Shown here: positions 47,218 to 56,207 of the stretch, in pieces
Layout of the letters: the number at the start of each line of letters is the position of its first letter
Position numbering within the stretch: the first letter of the stretch is position 1
Origin: F22 sp963668535
GTDB lineage: Bacteria; Bacteroidota; Bacteroidia; Bacteroidales; Bacteroidaceae
DNA length: 64,000 nt
Assembly (NCBI GenBank): GCA_963668535.1
Contig: OY764867.1
Span: 1,116,001 to 1,180,000 of the forward strand
Direction: 5' to 3'
Program-made: the position numbers and the translations under genes
Notes under the pieces: generated by a model
What the model was told of the DNA's origin: nothing
Databases searched by the model: none
The model's input: only the letters and a program-made list of their open reading frames with translations

Positions 47218-47242
47218 AGTCTGAGTACGTTAGAAATTCAAA

Positions 47243-47274
47243 CAAAAATAAGGCTTTTGAACGAAAGGAACAAA
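47243..47274 (-). promoter_or_regulatory. Promoter of the tetR-fabG-rluA-cvfB run
   Basis: TTTG (47274-47271), 20 nt, TATTTTTG (47250-47243) on the minus strand. No palindromic operator was recognised around it. Confidence 0.8.
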
Positions 47275-47315
47275 AGAAACTAGACTAAAATGCACAAAAA
47301 ACGGTAGAAGTGCAA

Positions 47316-47359
47316 TAAAAGAGAAAACCTCCAGATGATCTTCCGACCACCTGGAGGTT
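47316..47359 (-). terminator. Intrinsic terminator of frdCAB
   Basis: AACCTCCAG/CTGGAGGTT stem (47326-47334 with 47351-47359), followed on the minus strand by TTTTCTCTTTT. 26 nt after frdB. Confidence 0.85.
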
Positions 47360-47385
47360 ATATTCTATTCAACTAAGACTAAAAA

Positions 47386-48141
47386 TTAGTCCTTTAATTT
47401 AGCTACGATAAAGTCACGGTTCAAACGAGCGATATTGCTGATTGAAATATTTTTTGGACATTCAGCCTCACAAGCACGTGTGTTTGTACAGTTACCAAAA
47501 CCTAGTTCATCCATTTTAGCTACCATTGCTTTAGCACGACGACTAGCTTCTGTCTTCCCTTGAGGCAACATGTTCAATTGTGACACCTTAGCAGACACAA
47601 ACAACATAGCTGAACCATTCTTACAAGCTGCAACACATGCACCACAACCAATACAAGATGCGCTATCCATAGCTTCATCAGCCACATCCTTAGAGATAGG
47701 CACTGCGTTAGCTTCCTGATCTACACCTGTATTGACACTAATGTAACCACCAGCCTGCATGATCTTATCATATGCTGTACGGTCTACCATCAAGTCACGA
47801 ATCACAGGAAAACCTGCAGAACGCCAAGGTTCTACAGTTATTGTTTCACCGTCTTTGAACTTACGCATAAACAACTGGCAAGTTGTCACGCCACCTTCTG
47901 GCCCATGTGGATGTCCATTGATATAAAGTGAACACATACCACAAATACCCTCACGGCAGTCATGATCAAATACTACTGGTTCCTTGCCTTCGTTGACAAG
48001 TTGTTCATTAAGGATATCAAGCATCTCTAGGAAAGAGGTATCGCCTGGGATATCCTTCATTGGGTAGCTTTCAAATGCACCCTTGGCCTTTGGGCCTCTC
48101 TGACGCCAAACTTTCAGCGTGAATGATATATTCTTATCCAT
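47386..48141 (-). CDS. frdB: Fumarate reductase/succinate dehydrogenase iron-sulfur subunit
   Basis: 251 residues, electron wire between FrdC haem and FrdA flavin. The [2Fe-2S] ligands are Cys62, Cys67, Cys70 and Cys88 in the ferredoxin-like N-terminal domain (DCREGICGMCSLY). The C-terminal domain has SCIGCGACVAACKNG and ACEAECPKNI for the [4Fe-4S] and [3Fe-4S] clusters. Ends the frdCAB operon; 8 nt after frdA. Confidence 0.95.
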   Translation of the reverse strand: MDKNISFTLKVWRQRGPKAKGAFESYPMKDIPGDTSFLEMLDILNEQLVNEGKEPVVFDHDCREGICGMCSLYINGHPHGPEGGVTTCQLFMRKFKDGETITVEPWRSAGFPVIRDLMVDRTAYDKIMQAGGYISVNTGVDQEANAVPISKDVADEAMDSASCIGCGACVAACKNGSAMLFVSAKVSQLNMLPQGKTEASRRAKAMVAKMDELGFGNCTNTRACEAECPKNISISNIARLNRDFIVAKLKD

Positions 48142-48149
48142 CGTTGTTC

Positions 48150-50093
48150 TTAAACTTTGTAGTTACGAGTTTTCACCTCTGTTTCTTCATATACAAGATC
48201 TTCCTTCAAAAGCTCAGGTTTTACACCCTCACCTTTATAATTCCAGCAAGATACATACATATAATTCTTATCGTCACGCAATGCTTCACCTTCTGGTGTT
48301 TGGTATTCTTCACGGAAGTGACCACCACAAGATTCTTCACGCGTCAATGCATCATAGGCCATCAACTGTCCCATTTCGATAAAGTCAGCAAGACGAAGTG
48401 CTTTTTCAAGCTCAACATTCAAGTCGTCGATTTCACCAGGAATGAATACATTGCTCCAGAATTCTTTGCGAAGTTCGTCAATCTTACTGATAGCAGTTTC
48501 AAGACCTTCTTTCGTACGCCCCATACCTACACAACTCCAAAGTACATGCCCAAATTCTTTATGGATAGAGTCAACAGAACGCTTACCATTAATTCCCATC
48601 AATTTCTTCATCTTAGCATACACCTCTTTTTCTGCTTCAACAAATTCAGGAAGGTCTGCACTAAAACGTGGTACAGAAATTTGATCTGCCAAGTAATTTT
48701 GGATAGTATATGGAAGTACAAAGTATCCATCAGCAAGACCTTGCATCAATGCAGAAGCTCCTAGACGGTTAGCACCGTGGTCAGAGAAGTTAGCCTCACC
48801 AATAGCAAACAATCCTGGAATAGAAGTCATCAATTCGTAATCTACCCAAATACCACCCATTGTATAGTGAATAGCAGGGAAGATCATCATTGGATTCTTA
48901 TATGGATCTACGTCAGTAATTTCTTCATACATTTGGAAAAGATTACCATAACGTGCTTTTACAACATCAGCACCTAGACGATCAATTGCATATTTAAAAT
49001 CAAGGAAAACAGCAAGCCCAGTGTTGTTTACACCAAATCCAGCGTCGCAACGTTCTTTTGCAGCACGAGATGCAACATCACGTGGTACCAAGTTACCAAA
49101 TGCAGGATAGCGACGTTCCAAATAGAAATCACGATCTTCATCAGGAATATCATTAGCTGTCTTTTTACCTTCTTGAATAGCCTTAGCATCTTCCAACTTA
49201 GCTGGCACCCAAATACGACCATCATTACGAAGTGATTCGGACATCAAAGTCAATTTAGATTGCTTATCACCGTGTACTGGAATACAAGTTGGGTGAATTT
49301 GTACATAAGCTGGGTTAGCAAAATAAGCCCCCTTCTTATAACATTGAATAGCAGCAGATACGTTACAAGACATTGCATTAGTTGACAAGAAGTATGAATT
49401 ACCATAACCACCTGTACCAATTACCACAGCATGTGCAGCAAAACGTTCTAACTTACCTGTCACCAAGTTACGAGCAATGATACCACGAGCACGACCATCA
49501 ATCATTACTAGGTCCATCATTTCATAACGAGTGTACAACTCAACAGTCCCTTTATTTACCTGACGACTAAGTGCAGAATAAGCACCAAGAAGCAACTGTT
49601 GACCAGTTTGTCCCTTTGCATAGAAAGTACGTGATACTTGTGCACCACCAAAAGAGCGGTTATCTAATGTACCACCGTAATCACGAGCAAAAGGTACACC
49701 TTGAGCGACACATTGGTCAATAATAGAGTTTGACACCTCAGCTAGACGGTATACATTTGCCTCACGTGCACGATAGTCACCACCCTTAATTGTATCATAG
49801 AATAGACGATATACAGAGTCACCGTCATTTTGATAATTTTTTGCAGCATTGATACCACCTTGTGCAGCAATAGAGTGTGCACGACGTGGAGAATCTTGAA
49901 TACAAAAGTTAAGCACCTTAAAGCCCATCTCACCTAGAGATGCGGCAGCTGACGCACCAGCAAGCCCTGTTCCTACGACAATGACATCTAAACGACGCTT
50001 ATTAGAAGGATTGACCAGCTTCTGGTGATTCTTATAATTGGTCCATTTTTCGGCTAGTTTGCCCGATGGAATCTTTGAATCTATCTTAGTCAT
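48150..50093 (-). CDS. frdA: Fumarate reductase/succinate dehydrogenase flavoprotein subunit
   Basis: 647 residues. FAD loop DVIVVGTGLAGASAAASLGE (36-55), and His73 in RRAHSIAAQGG is the expected covalent-FAD His. The capping domain contains YVQIHPTCIPVHG, and HYTMGGIWVDYELMTSIPGL marks the substrate site region. The long form with an early lysine-rich N-terminus is typical of the Bacteroidetes/epsilonproteobacterial B-type enzyme. I chose ATG 50093 over the TTG 15 nt upstream. In anaerobes it reduces fumarate to succinate. Confidence 0.96.
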   Translation of the reverse strand: MTKIDSKIPSGKLAEKWTNYKNHQKLVNPSNKRRLDVIVVGTGLAGASAAASLGEMGFKVLNFCIQDSPRRAHSIAAQGGINAAKNYQNDGDSVYRLFYDTIKGGDYRAREANVYRLAEVSNSIIDQCVAQGVPFARDYGGTLDNRSFGGAQVSRTFYAKGQTGQQLLLGAYSALSRQVNKGTVELYTRYEMMDLVMIDGRARGIIARNLVTGKLERFAAHAVVIGTGGYGNSYFLSTNAMSCNVSAAIQCYKKGAYFANPAYVQIHPTCIPVHGDKQSKLTLMSESLRNDGRIWVPAKLEDAKAIQEGKKTANDIPDEDRDFYLERRYPAFGNLVPRDVASRAAKERCDAGFGVNNTGLAVFLDFKYAIDRLGADVVKARYGNLFQMYEEITDVDPYKNPMMIFPAIHYTMGGIWVDYELMTSIPGLFAIGEANFSDHGANRLGASALMQGLADGYFVLPYTIQNYLADQISVPRFSADLPEFVEAEKEVYAKMKKLMGINGKRSVDSIHKEFGHVLWSCVGMGRTKEGLETAISKIDELRKEFWSNVFIPGEIDDLNVELEKALRLADFIEMGQLMAYDALTREESCGGHFREEYQTPEGEALRDDKNYMYVSCWNYKGEGVKPELLKEDLVYEETEVKTRNYKV

Positions 50094-50139
50094 AATTGAT
50101 TTCTTCAATCTGGTTATTAATTATACTAGCAAACGCAAA

Positions 50140-50988
50140 TTACTTGTGAGAGTCAGCACATTCTGTTTTCTTCTCACCACAAGCATCATTACACGCCTGA
50201 TCGCTACCACATGCTTGCTTGCATGTTTTTTCAGCTTTATCACAAGTACATTGATGTGTATCTGCTTCTTGAGCTACTGTAACAGTAGCAGCCTCTTGAG
50301 CAGCTGGAAGACATTTGCTAGCATAAGCAATCGTTACCAAAGCAAAACCAACACAAAGAATAGTTGTGTACACTGCAGATACAACTCTCCAACGCTTGAA
50401 CCAAATTTTGCTATTCCAACCAATTGTTTGAAGAGCAGACCAAAAACCATGGTTTAGGTGGAACCAAAGAGCAGCAAGCCATACAATATAAATCACCACA
50501 TTATACCATTGAGAGAATGTGTACTGAATGATGTAAGCTCCGTTAGCTGGAGACACTGTACGAGCACCAACTTCCACTGTATGGTGACCCATCAATTCTA
50601 CAAGCATCATCTTAGACCAGAAATGCACAAAGTGAAGTGCAAGACCAAGAATAACAACTACACCCAAAACAAGCATGTTTTGAGAAGACCACTCTACACC
50701 TTTTGGTTTACTAGATACTGCATAACGGTCGTTTCCACGAGCCTTGTAGTTTTGCAGTGTCAGCCAGAACGCATAGATAATGTGAATCACAAATAGCGCC
50801 GCAAGTGCCAAGGTTCCCACTAGTGCATACCAGTTGGCTCCTAGGAATTCGCAAACCATGTTGTAAGCCTCCGCCGAAAACAGAGCAACAACGTTCATCG
50901 CCATGTGAAATGTCAGAAATAGGATTAAGGCGAGTCCCGTAACACTCATGACTACCTTACGTCCTATGGATGAATTGGTTAACCACAT
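50140..50988 (-). CDS. frdC: Fumarate reductase cytochrome b subunit with Cys-rich tail
   Basis: 282 residues. The first about 225 residues are a five-helix dihaem b anchor: FLTFHMAMNVVALF near 19-32, HFVHFWSKM, and WFHLNHGFWSALQTIG, whose His residues are haem-ligand candidates; menaquinol is the expected donor. The last about 37 residues are hydrophilic and carry seven Cys within 247-277 (CTC, TC, AC, AC, AC, EC), plus His at 245 and 281. That tail is not part of the core fold. First gene of the operon, 47 nt before frdA. Confidence 0.93.
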   Translation of the reverse strand: MWLTNSSIGRKVVMSVTGLALILFLTFHMAMNVVALFSAEAYNMVCEFLGANWYALVGTLALAALFVIHIIYAFWLTLQNYKARGNDRYAVSSKPKGVEWSSQNMLVLGVVVILGLALHFVHFWSKMMLVELMGHHTVEVGARTVSPANGAYIIQYTFSQWYNVVIYIVWLAALWFHLNHGFWSALQTIGWNSKIWFKRWRVVSAVYTTILCVGFALVTIAYASKCLPAAQEAATVTVAQEADTHQCTCDKAEKTCKQACGSDQACNDACGEKKTECADSHK

Positions 50989-51090
50989 AAATGATTGAAT
51001 TTAAATTATTGATAATTGAATTTGAGTTCAAAAATTGTCGTTATACTGTAGATACACAAGTCCTCTAGACCTACTGCGCAGTATTCAGCG

Positions 51091-51122
51091 CAAAAGTAGG
51101 TCTTTTTCACGGGTTGTACAAG
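51091..51122 (-). promoter_or_regulatory. Promoter of frdCAB
   Basis: CTTG (51122-51119; 3 of 4), 20 nt, TACTTTTG (51098-51091) on the minus strand. The leader to frdC is about 100 nt and is A/T-rich, with no clear structure. Confidence 0.7.
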
Positions 51123-51173
51123 TTAATAGAGAAATATTTCCATAATGGAAGGGAGAATAATAAAGAAAACACA

Positions 51174-52082
51174 CTAGTCTTCATCTTGCTCCTCTTCTGA
51201 GTCAAGATTTTTGCTTTTTTCAGTCAGTAAAAGCAAAGTTAGATCCTCACCTACCTGCCCTCTTTTCCTTAGATTTCTAGGGGTATCTCCAAAAGAAGCC
51301 TTACAGAAATGAGCGAAGTGAGATAAAGAGTCAAAATTATATCCTTTACTTATAACACTAATTTTTTGTGTCGTATATTGCAAATCATGAATAATACCTT
51401 CTCTTTTTTTATCAAGAATCCATTCATAAACAGCTTGTCCAAATATATTTTTAAAAATACGTCGAAAAGTACTTAAAGTATATCCTCCTAAATGTGCAAA
51501 CTCTTCTACATTCTTCACCTTAGTATAATTCTGCATTACGAAGTGCTGGAAATTTTCTGTATAACTTTGAATTGGAAAGAAGAACTTACGTAATTGAGGT
51601 TCATCGTTATAGCGCAACAACAAATAAGTCAATTCACAGGCTTTCATCTCTAAGAAGGAGTACAAATGCTTTTGTTCATCATCTAATAGAGTGACTAAAT
51701 TAAGCACAAAATCAGTTACCTGCTTATGCATTACAAGTGGAGTATACGTAAGAGGCGCATCTACTTCTTCCATAATCTTGTTGTACATTTCTTCATCAAC
51801 TAAAGGAATATCATTGAATTCACAGCATACAAGTGCCACTTCCGTCAAAGCCAAATACTCTATTTTTGACCCCATTGGCTGCAAGACGACATCACCTTTC
51901 TTGAGTGTATTTCCTGGATATTGATAACTATTAAATAACAACTCTCCTTCTAAAACAAAAAGGAGCATATTTTTTTCACATTTACATATAGGCAAATGCT
52001 CACCAGGCAAGTACTTCTTACTCAGAAAACTCACATTACACGATTTATGGTCTTTCAGTCGTTTCTCTATATTTACCCCCAT
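51174..52082 (-). CDS. AraC-family transcriptional regulator
   Basis: 302 residues. N-terminal cupin-like sensor domain (about 1-150) and C-terminal double helix-turn-helix: VKNVEEFAHLGGYTLSTFRR, FGQAVYEWILDKKR and SHFAHFCKASFGDTPRNLRK. It ends in an acidic tail (SEEEQDED). I preferred ATG 52082 because the frame's earlier start at 52139 lies inside the protease gene. It ends 51 nt before the frd promoter region and could regulate frd, but nothing in the sequence proves that. Confidence 0.88.
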   Translation of the reverse strand: MGVNIEKRLKDHKSCNVSFLSKKYLPGEHLPICKCEKNMLLFVLEGELLFNSYQYPGNTLKKGDVVLQPMGSKIEYLALTEVALVCCEFNDIPLVDEEMYNKIMEEVDAPLTYTPLVMHKQVTDFVLNLVTLLDDEQKHLYSFLEMKACELTYLLLRYNDEPQLRKFFFPIQSYTENFQHFVMQNYTKVKNVEEFAHLGGYTLSTFRRIFKNIFGQAVYEWILDKKREGIIHDLQYTTQKISVISKGYNFDSLSHFAHFCKASFGDTPRNLRKRGQVGEDLTLLLLTEKSKNLDSEEEQDED

Positions 52083-52104
52083 AGTATTCCAGCTAACAAA
52101 TCTA

Positions 52105-53760
52105 TTAATTAGGCTTAAGAATAGTCGAATATCTGTCACTTTGAATAATTTTCAAAGCTTCCTTATAGACAGAATCATTTTTGTTCATAATAAAATAATA
52201 TGCATTCATATCCCACAAATCACGAGCTACTAGTGCTTTGAGTTGTAGTATGATATAATCAGATACCTTTTCTTTTGAAGGAGGAGTTATACCCTCTTCA
52301 ATAGCCTTTTTACACAACAAAGGGAACAGCTCTTCATATACATCAAAATGAGTCAAAAAACTTTCGACATCAGCAAATTGACGTTTCAATTCTTTTCGTT
52401 TATCATCAACAAAGCGTCCTGTTGTCTCCAATATTAGTCCACGAGCAGCCAATTGACGGAAAAATTCGGTTGTTGTATCCGCTGGTACAAAAACATCTGG
52501 CATAATACCACCACCACCATAGACAACCCGCCTTCCTTTGGTGAGATATCGCAAACTATCGACAAAGTGCACACTATCTGCATGTTGCAATTCTCCAGAT
52601 TCTATGCGATGATGCAAATCATCAGCATATGCTTCGCGTGAAGTGTACGGACGTTGAATACATCTTCCAGAAGGTGTATAATATCTAGCGACTGTCAATC
52701 GAATCATGCTATGATCAGGCATGTATATTGGGCGCTGTACCAACCCTTTTCCAAAACTTCTTCTTCCCACTAATATTCCTCGATCCCAATCTTGCAGAGC
52801 ACCTGATACAATTTCGCTAGCACTCGCCGAGAAGGCATCAATCAACACAACGACTCGACCCTTTTCAAAGTGCCCAGTCCCGTCAGTCACAAATTCGTGA
52901 TACGGCTGATGACGTCCTTGAGTATATACAATCATTTTTTTTGCAGGTAGGAATTCATCAATAATCTTAGTTGCAATCTGCAGATAACCACCACCGTTAC
53001 CCCTCAAATCAAGAATTAGAGATTTCATTCCTTTTTTCTGAAGATGCTTCAATGCCTCTTTAAATTCATCATACGAATTAGCACCAAATTGTTCTAATTT
53101 AATGTAACCTATTTTGGGTGCAGCCATATATGTACTGTTAATAGAATACACAGGAATTTTATCTCTAGTTACTTGAAACAACAAGACACCTGGTGTTTTT
53201 CTGCGCACTATACCAAGCTTAACAGATGTTCCTTTTGGGCCTTTTAAAAGTTTTGTAATTTTGCTCACTGGCATATTAATACCAGCAATAACTGTATTTT
53301 CGACAGACACGATGCGATCTCCAGGGCGTATACCCACCTTTTCACTCGGACCATTGGCCACAGGTTGCACAACAAAAAGTGTATCATCCAACATATTAAA
53401 TTGCACCCCAATACCTTCGAATCCACCTTGCATAGACTCATTAAAAAGCTTAACTTCTTCGGGCGTGCTATATGTTGAATGTGGATCAAGATCCTTCAAC
53501 ATCCCTCTTATAGCGTCATCAGTCAACTGACCGACATCAACAGAATCTACATAATAGGCATCAATCATATAAGTGGCCAATTGCATCTTTTGAAAAGCCA
53601 GTTTTCGTTTCTCTGCAATTTGCTTTTTCAGTTCTTTTTGTGCCTTATTATTTTGCGCACCAGCTTTCTGTACCATTAAGGGGCACACACAAGATAGCCA
53701 CAGTAACAATGCACAATAGTATCCCATTTTAACGAGTATGGTCAACAGTCTTTCTCTCAT
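52105..53760 (-). CDS. Carboxy-terminal processing protease (S41, CtpA/Prc family)
   Basis: 551 residues with a signal peptide (cleavage likely after about residue 35, near KAGAQ), so periplasmic. PDZ domain about 107-190 (GVQFNMLDDTLFVVQPVANG), then the protease core: LRGNGGG at 252-258, the nucleophile Ser in SASASE (311-316) and Lys338 in FGKGLV. A helical C-terminal extension of about 150 residues follows. It degrades or trims envelope proteins. 33 nt after coaD. Confidence 0.93.
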   Translation of the reverse strand: MRERLLTILVKMGYYCALLLWLSCVCPLMVQKAGAQNNKAQKELKKQIAEKRKLAFQKMQLATYMIDAYYVDSVDVGQLTDDAIRGMLKDLDPHSTYSTPEEVKLFNESMQGGFEGIGVQFNMLDDTLFVVQPVANGPSEKVGIRPGDRIVSVENTVIAGINMPVSKITKLLKGPKGTSVKLGIVRRKTPGVLLFQVTRDKIPVYSINSTYMAAPKIGYIKLEQFGANSYDEFKEALKHLQKKGMKSLILDLRGNGGGYLQIATKIIDEFLPAKKMIVYTQGRHQPYHEFVTDGTGHFEKGRVVVLIDAFSASASEIVSGALQDWDRGILVGRRSFGKGLVQRPIYMPDHSMIRLTVARYYTPSGRCIQRPYTSREAYADDLHHRIESGELQHADSVHFVDSLRYLTKGRRVVYGGGGIMPDVFVPADTTTEFFRQLAARGLILETTGRFVDDKRKELKRQFADVESFLTHFDVYEELFPLLCKKAIEEGITPPSKEKVSDYIILQLKALVARDLWDMNAYYFIMNKNDSVYKEALKIIQSDRYSTILKPN

Positions 53761-53793
53761 TTTTTTGAGGTTTTGTTGAGATTAGCCAACATC

Positions 53794-54282
53794 TTATTTT
53801 TCATCCAAATCCTCCAACTCAAACCCAGCTGGTAGTAAGGCATCAATACTCTTCCCAAATCGAAGCAACTCTCTACAAATACTGCTACTTACACTATTCA
53901 ATTCAGGCAAAGTAAATAAAAGCAACGTATCAATGCCACTTATCTTTAAATTGATATCTGCTATGGTACGTTCATATTCCATATCAGCCACAGTACGTAT
54001 TCCACGCACAATATGCCCAGCTGATTGTTCCTTTGCAAAATCCACAGTCAAATTTTCGTAAGATGCCACACGTACTGCTGGATCATCTTTATAAAACCGT
54101 TCAATCATTCGAATTCGCTGATCTACGGTAAAGTAAGTACGCTTATTCGTATTGACACCAATAGCGATGACTACCTCATCAAAAGCAGTAAGAGCCCGCT
54201 CCACAATATTGGCATGCCCCAATGTAAAGGGGTCAAAAGTTCCTGGAAATAAAGCAATCTTTTTCTTATATCCTTTGATCAT
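53794..54282 (-). CDS. coaD: Phosphopantetheine adenylyltransferase
   Basis: Fourth step of coenzyme A synthesis. 162 residues: nucleotide motif GTFDPFTLGH at 14-23 with the catalytic His, KRTYFTVDQRIRMI, and SSSICRELLRFG, the ISSTxxR-like block. Overlaps parE by 4 nt (ATGA), a translational coupling. Confidence 0.96.
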   Translation of the reverse strand: MIKGYKKKIALFPGTFDPFTLGHANIVERALTAFDEVVIAIGVNTNKRTYFTVDQRIRMIERFYKDDPAVRVASYENLTVDFAKEQSAGHIVRGIRTVADMEYERTIADINLKISGIDTLLLFTLPELNSVSSSICRELLRFGKSIDALLPAGFELEDLDEK

Positions 54283-56180
54283 ACGATATCTTCAATTACA
54301 AGGTTGTTAATAATAAACTCCTGTCTATCAGGCGTATTCTTTCCCATATAAAACGCCAACATTTCCTTGACAACATCTTCCTTACGCAAACTTACTGGGT
54401 CTAAGCGCATATTAGGGCCTATAAATTCCTTAAATTCATCAGCAGAGATTTCACCCAAGCCTTTAAATCGAGTAATCTCTGGATTCTTAATTTCTTTTAG
54501 TGCACGCACACGTTCTTCCTCAGTATAACAATAACGCGTCTCCTTATTTTTATTTCGGACACGAAAAAGAGGAGTTTGCAAAATATACACATGCCCTTTC
54601 TTAATCAAATCTGGAAAGAACTGTAGGAAGAAGGTAATAATTAACAGACGAATATGCATTCCATCCACATCGGCATCTGTAGCCACAATCACCTTATTGT
54701 ATCTAAGCCCTTCCATACCATCTTCAATATTAAGAGCAGCCTGTAAAAGGTTGAATTCTTCATTCTCGTAAACCACTTTTTTGGTAGATCCATAACTATT
54801 CAATGGCTTCCCACGCAAAGAAAACACAGCCTGTGTATTAACATCGCGACTTTTGGTAATTGATCCAGATGCAGAATTTCCCTCTGTAATAAAAATAGCA
54901 CTTTCCTCTTGCCGATCTCCTTTAGAGTCATTAAAATGAATGCGACAATCACGTAGTTTTTTATTGTGCAGATTTGCCTTTTTAGCCCTTTCACGAGCCA
55001 ATTTTGTGACACCTGCAATAGCTTTACGCTCCCTTTCACTCTCATGAATTTTCGCCAACATAATATCGGCTGTCTCAGGATGTTTATGGAGATAATTATC
55101 CACCTCACGCTTCACAAACTCACCCACATAACGATTGACTGTACTGCCATCTGGTTCCATGTGAGTACTTCCTAGCTTCACCTTAGTTTGTGATTCAAAA
55201 ATAGGCTCTTCGACGTTTACGGCAATAGCTGCCACCAAACCATTACGAATATCCTGAAAGTCTTGATTCTTATTGTAAAACTCTTTGATAGTACGAGCTA
55301 AATGTTCTTTCATCGCACTCTGGTGAGTCCCTCCTTGCGTTGTATGTTGACCATTTACAAAACTATAGTACTCCTCACCATATTGAGCAGTATGAGTAAA
55401 GGCTATTTCCACATCTTCTCCTTTAAGATGTACAATTGGATACAAGCCCTCAGAGGTCATATTATCATTGAGCAAATCACTCAACCCATTTCGACTCACA
55501 ATACGTGCACCATTGTACAAGATAGTCAAGCCAGTATTTAGGTAGGTGTAATTTTTTAGTAAATTTTCAATATACTCTCCACGGAAAGTATAATTAGCAA
55601 ACAGATTATTTTTTTCTGTGGACTTCTTACCGCTATCAGGTTCAAAGAAGATATGTGTCCCATTTGCTTCGTCAGTTGGTGCAGTAATATCACTGACCAA
55701 GTCCCCACGTTCAAAACGTACAATACGCACTTGTCCATCACGATAACTACGTGCTTCAAAATGACGGCTTAATGCGTTGACAGCTTTAACACCGACTCCA
55801 TTCAGCCCTACACTTTTCTTAAAAGCCTTACTATCATATTTACCACCAGTATTCAATTTGCTAACAGCATCGACAAGTTTTCCTTGAGGAATTCCACGAC
55901 CGTAATCTCGCACAGAAATGCGCAGGTTATCGTCTAGGTCAACTTCAATCTTCTTACCAGCATTCATTTTGAACTCATCTATACTATTATCCATGACTTC
56001 CTTGAGCAAGACATAGATTCCATCTTCAGCATGCGCACCATCCCCCAAACGTCCAATATACATTCCAGGACGTTGACGGACATGGTCCATATCGCTCAGT
56101 GATCGAATATGTTCATCATTGTATGCCACAGTCGGTTGAGTTTCAGCCAAGGGCAATTCTTGTTCCTTTTTGTCAGCCAT
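54279..56180 (-). CDS. parE: DNA topoisomerase IV subunit B (ParE-like)
   Basis: 633 residues, GHKL ATPase plus TOPRIM. DNSIDEF (about 68-74), DYGRGIPQG and GLNGVGVKAVNALS bind ATP; FITEGNSASGSITKSRD and TDADVDGMHIRLL are TOPRIM metal sites. Length, and the GTHIFFEPD block where GyrB differs, favour ParE over GyrB. Decatenates sister chromosomes. The ParC subunit is not in this window. Confidence 0.9.
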   Translation of the reverse strand: MADKKEQELPLAETQPTVAYNDEHIRSLSDMDHVRQRPGMYIGRLGDGAHAEDGIYVLLKEVMDNSIDEFKMNAGKKIEVDLDDNLRISVRDYGRGIPQGKLVDAVSKLNTGGKYDSKAFKKSVGLNGVGVKAVNALSRHFEARSYRDGQVRIVRFERGDLVSDITAPTDEANGTHIFFEPDSGKKSTEKNNLFANYTFRGEYIENLLKNYTYLNTGLTILYNGARIVSRNGLSDLLNDNMTSEGLYPIVHLKGEDVEIAFTHTAQYGEEYYSFVNGQHTTQGGTHQSAMKEHLARTIKEFYNKNQDFQDIRNGLVAAIAVNVEEPIFESQTKVKLGSTHMEPDGSTVNRYVGEFVKREVDNYLHKHPETADIMLAKIHESERERKAIAGVTKLARERAKKANLHNKKLRDCRIHFNDSKGDRQEESAIFITEGNSASGSITKSRDVNTQAVFSLRGKPLNSYGSTKKVVYENEEFNLLQAALNIEDGMEGLRYNKVIVATDADVDGMHIRLLIITFFLQFFPDLIKKGHVYILQTPLFRVRNKNKETRYCYTEEERVRALKEIKNPEITRFKGLGEISADEFKEFIGPNMRLDPVSLRKEDVVKEMLAFYMGKNTPDRQEFIINNLVIEDIV

Positions 56181-56207
56181 ATCAAATTCTGTTTTCTCTA
56201 TGAGTAG

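Noticed and set aside
48123..48764. 213-codon plus-strand ORF antisense to frdA
   Set aside because: Shadow of a highly conserved flavoprotein gene; no independent evidence.
52083..52139. Longer N-terminus for the AraC regulator
   Set aside because: It would overlap the end of the protease gene; an ATG with family-like sequence lies just after that stop.
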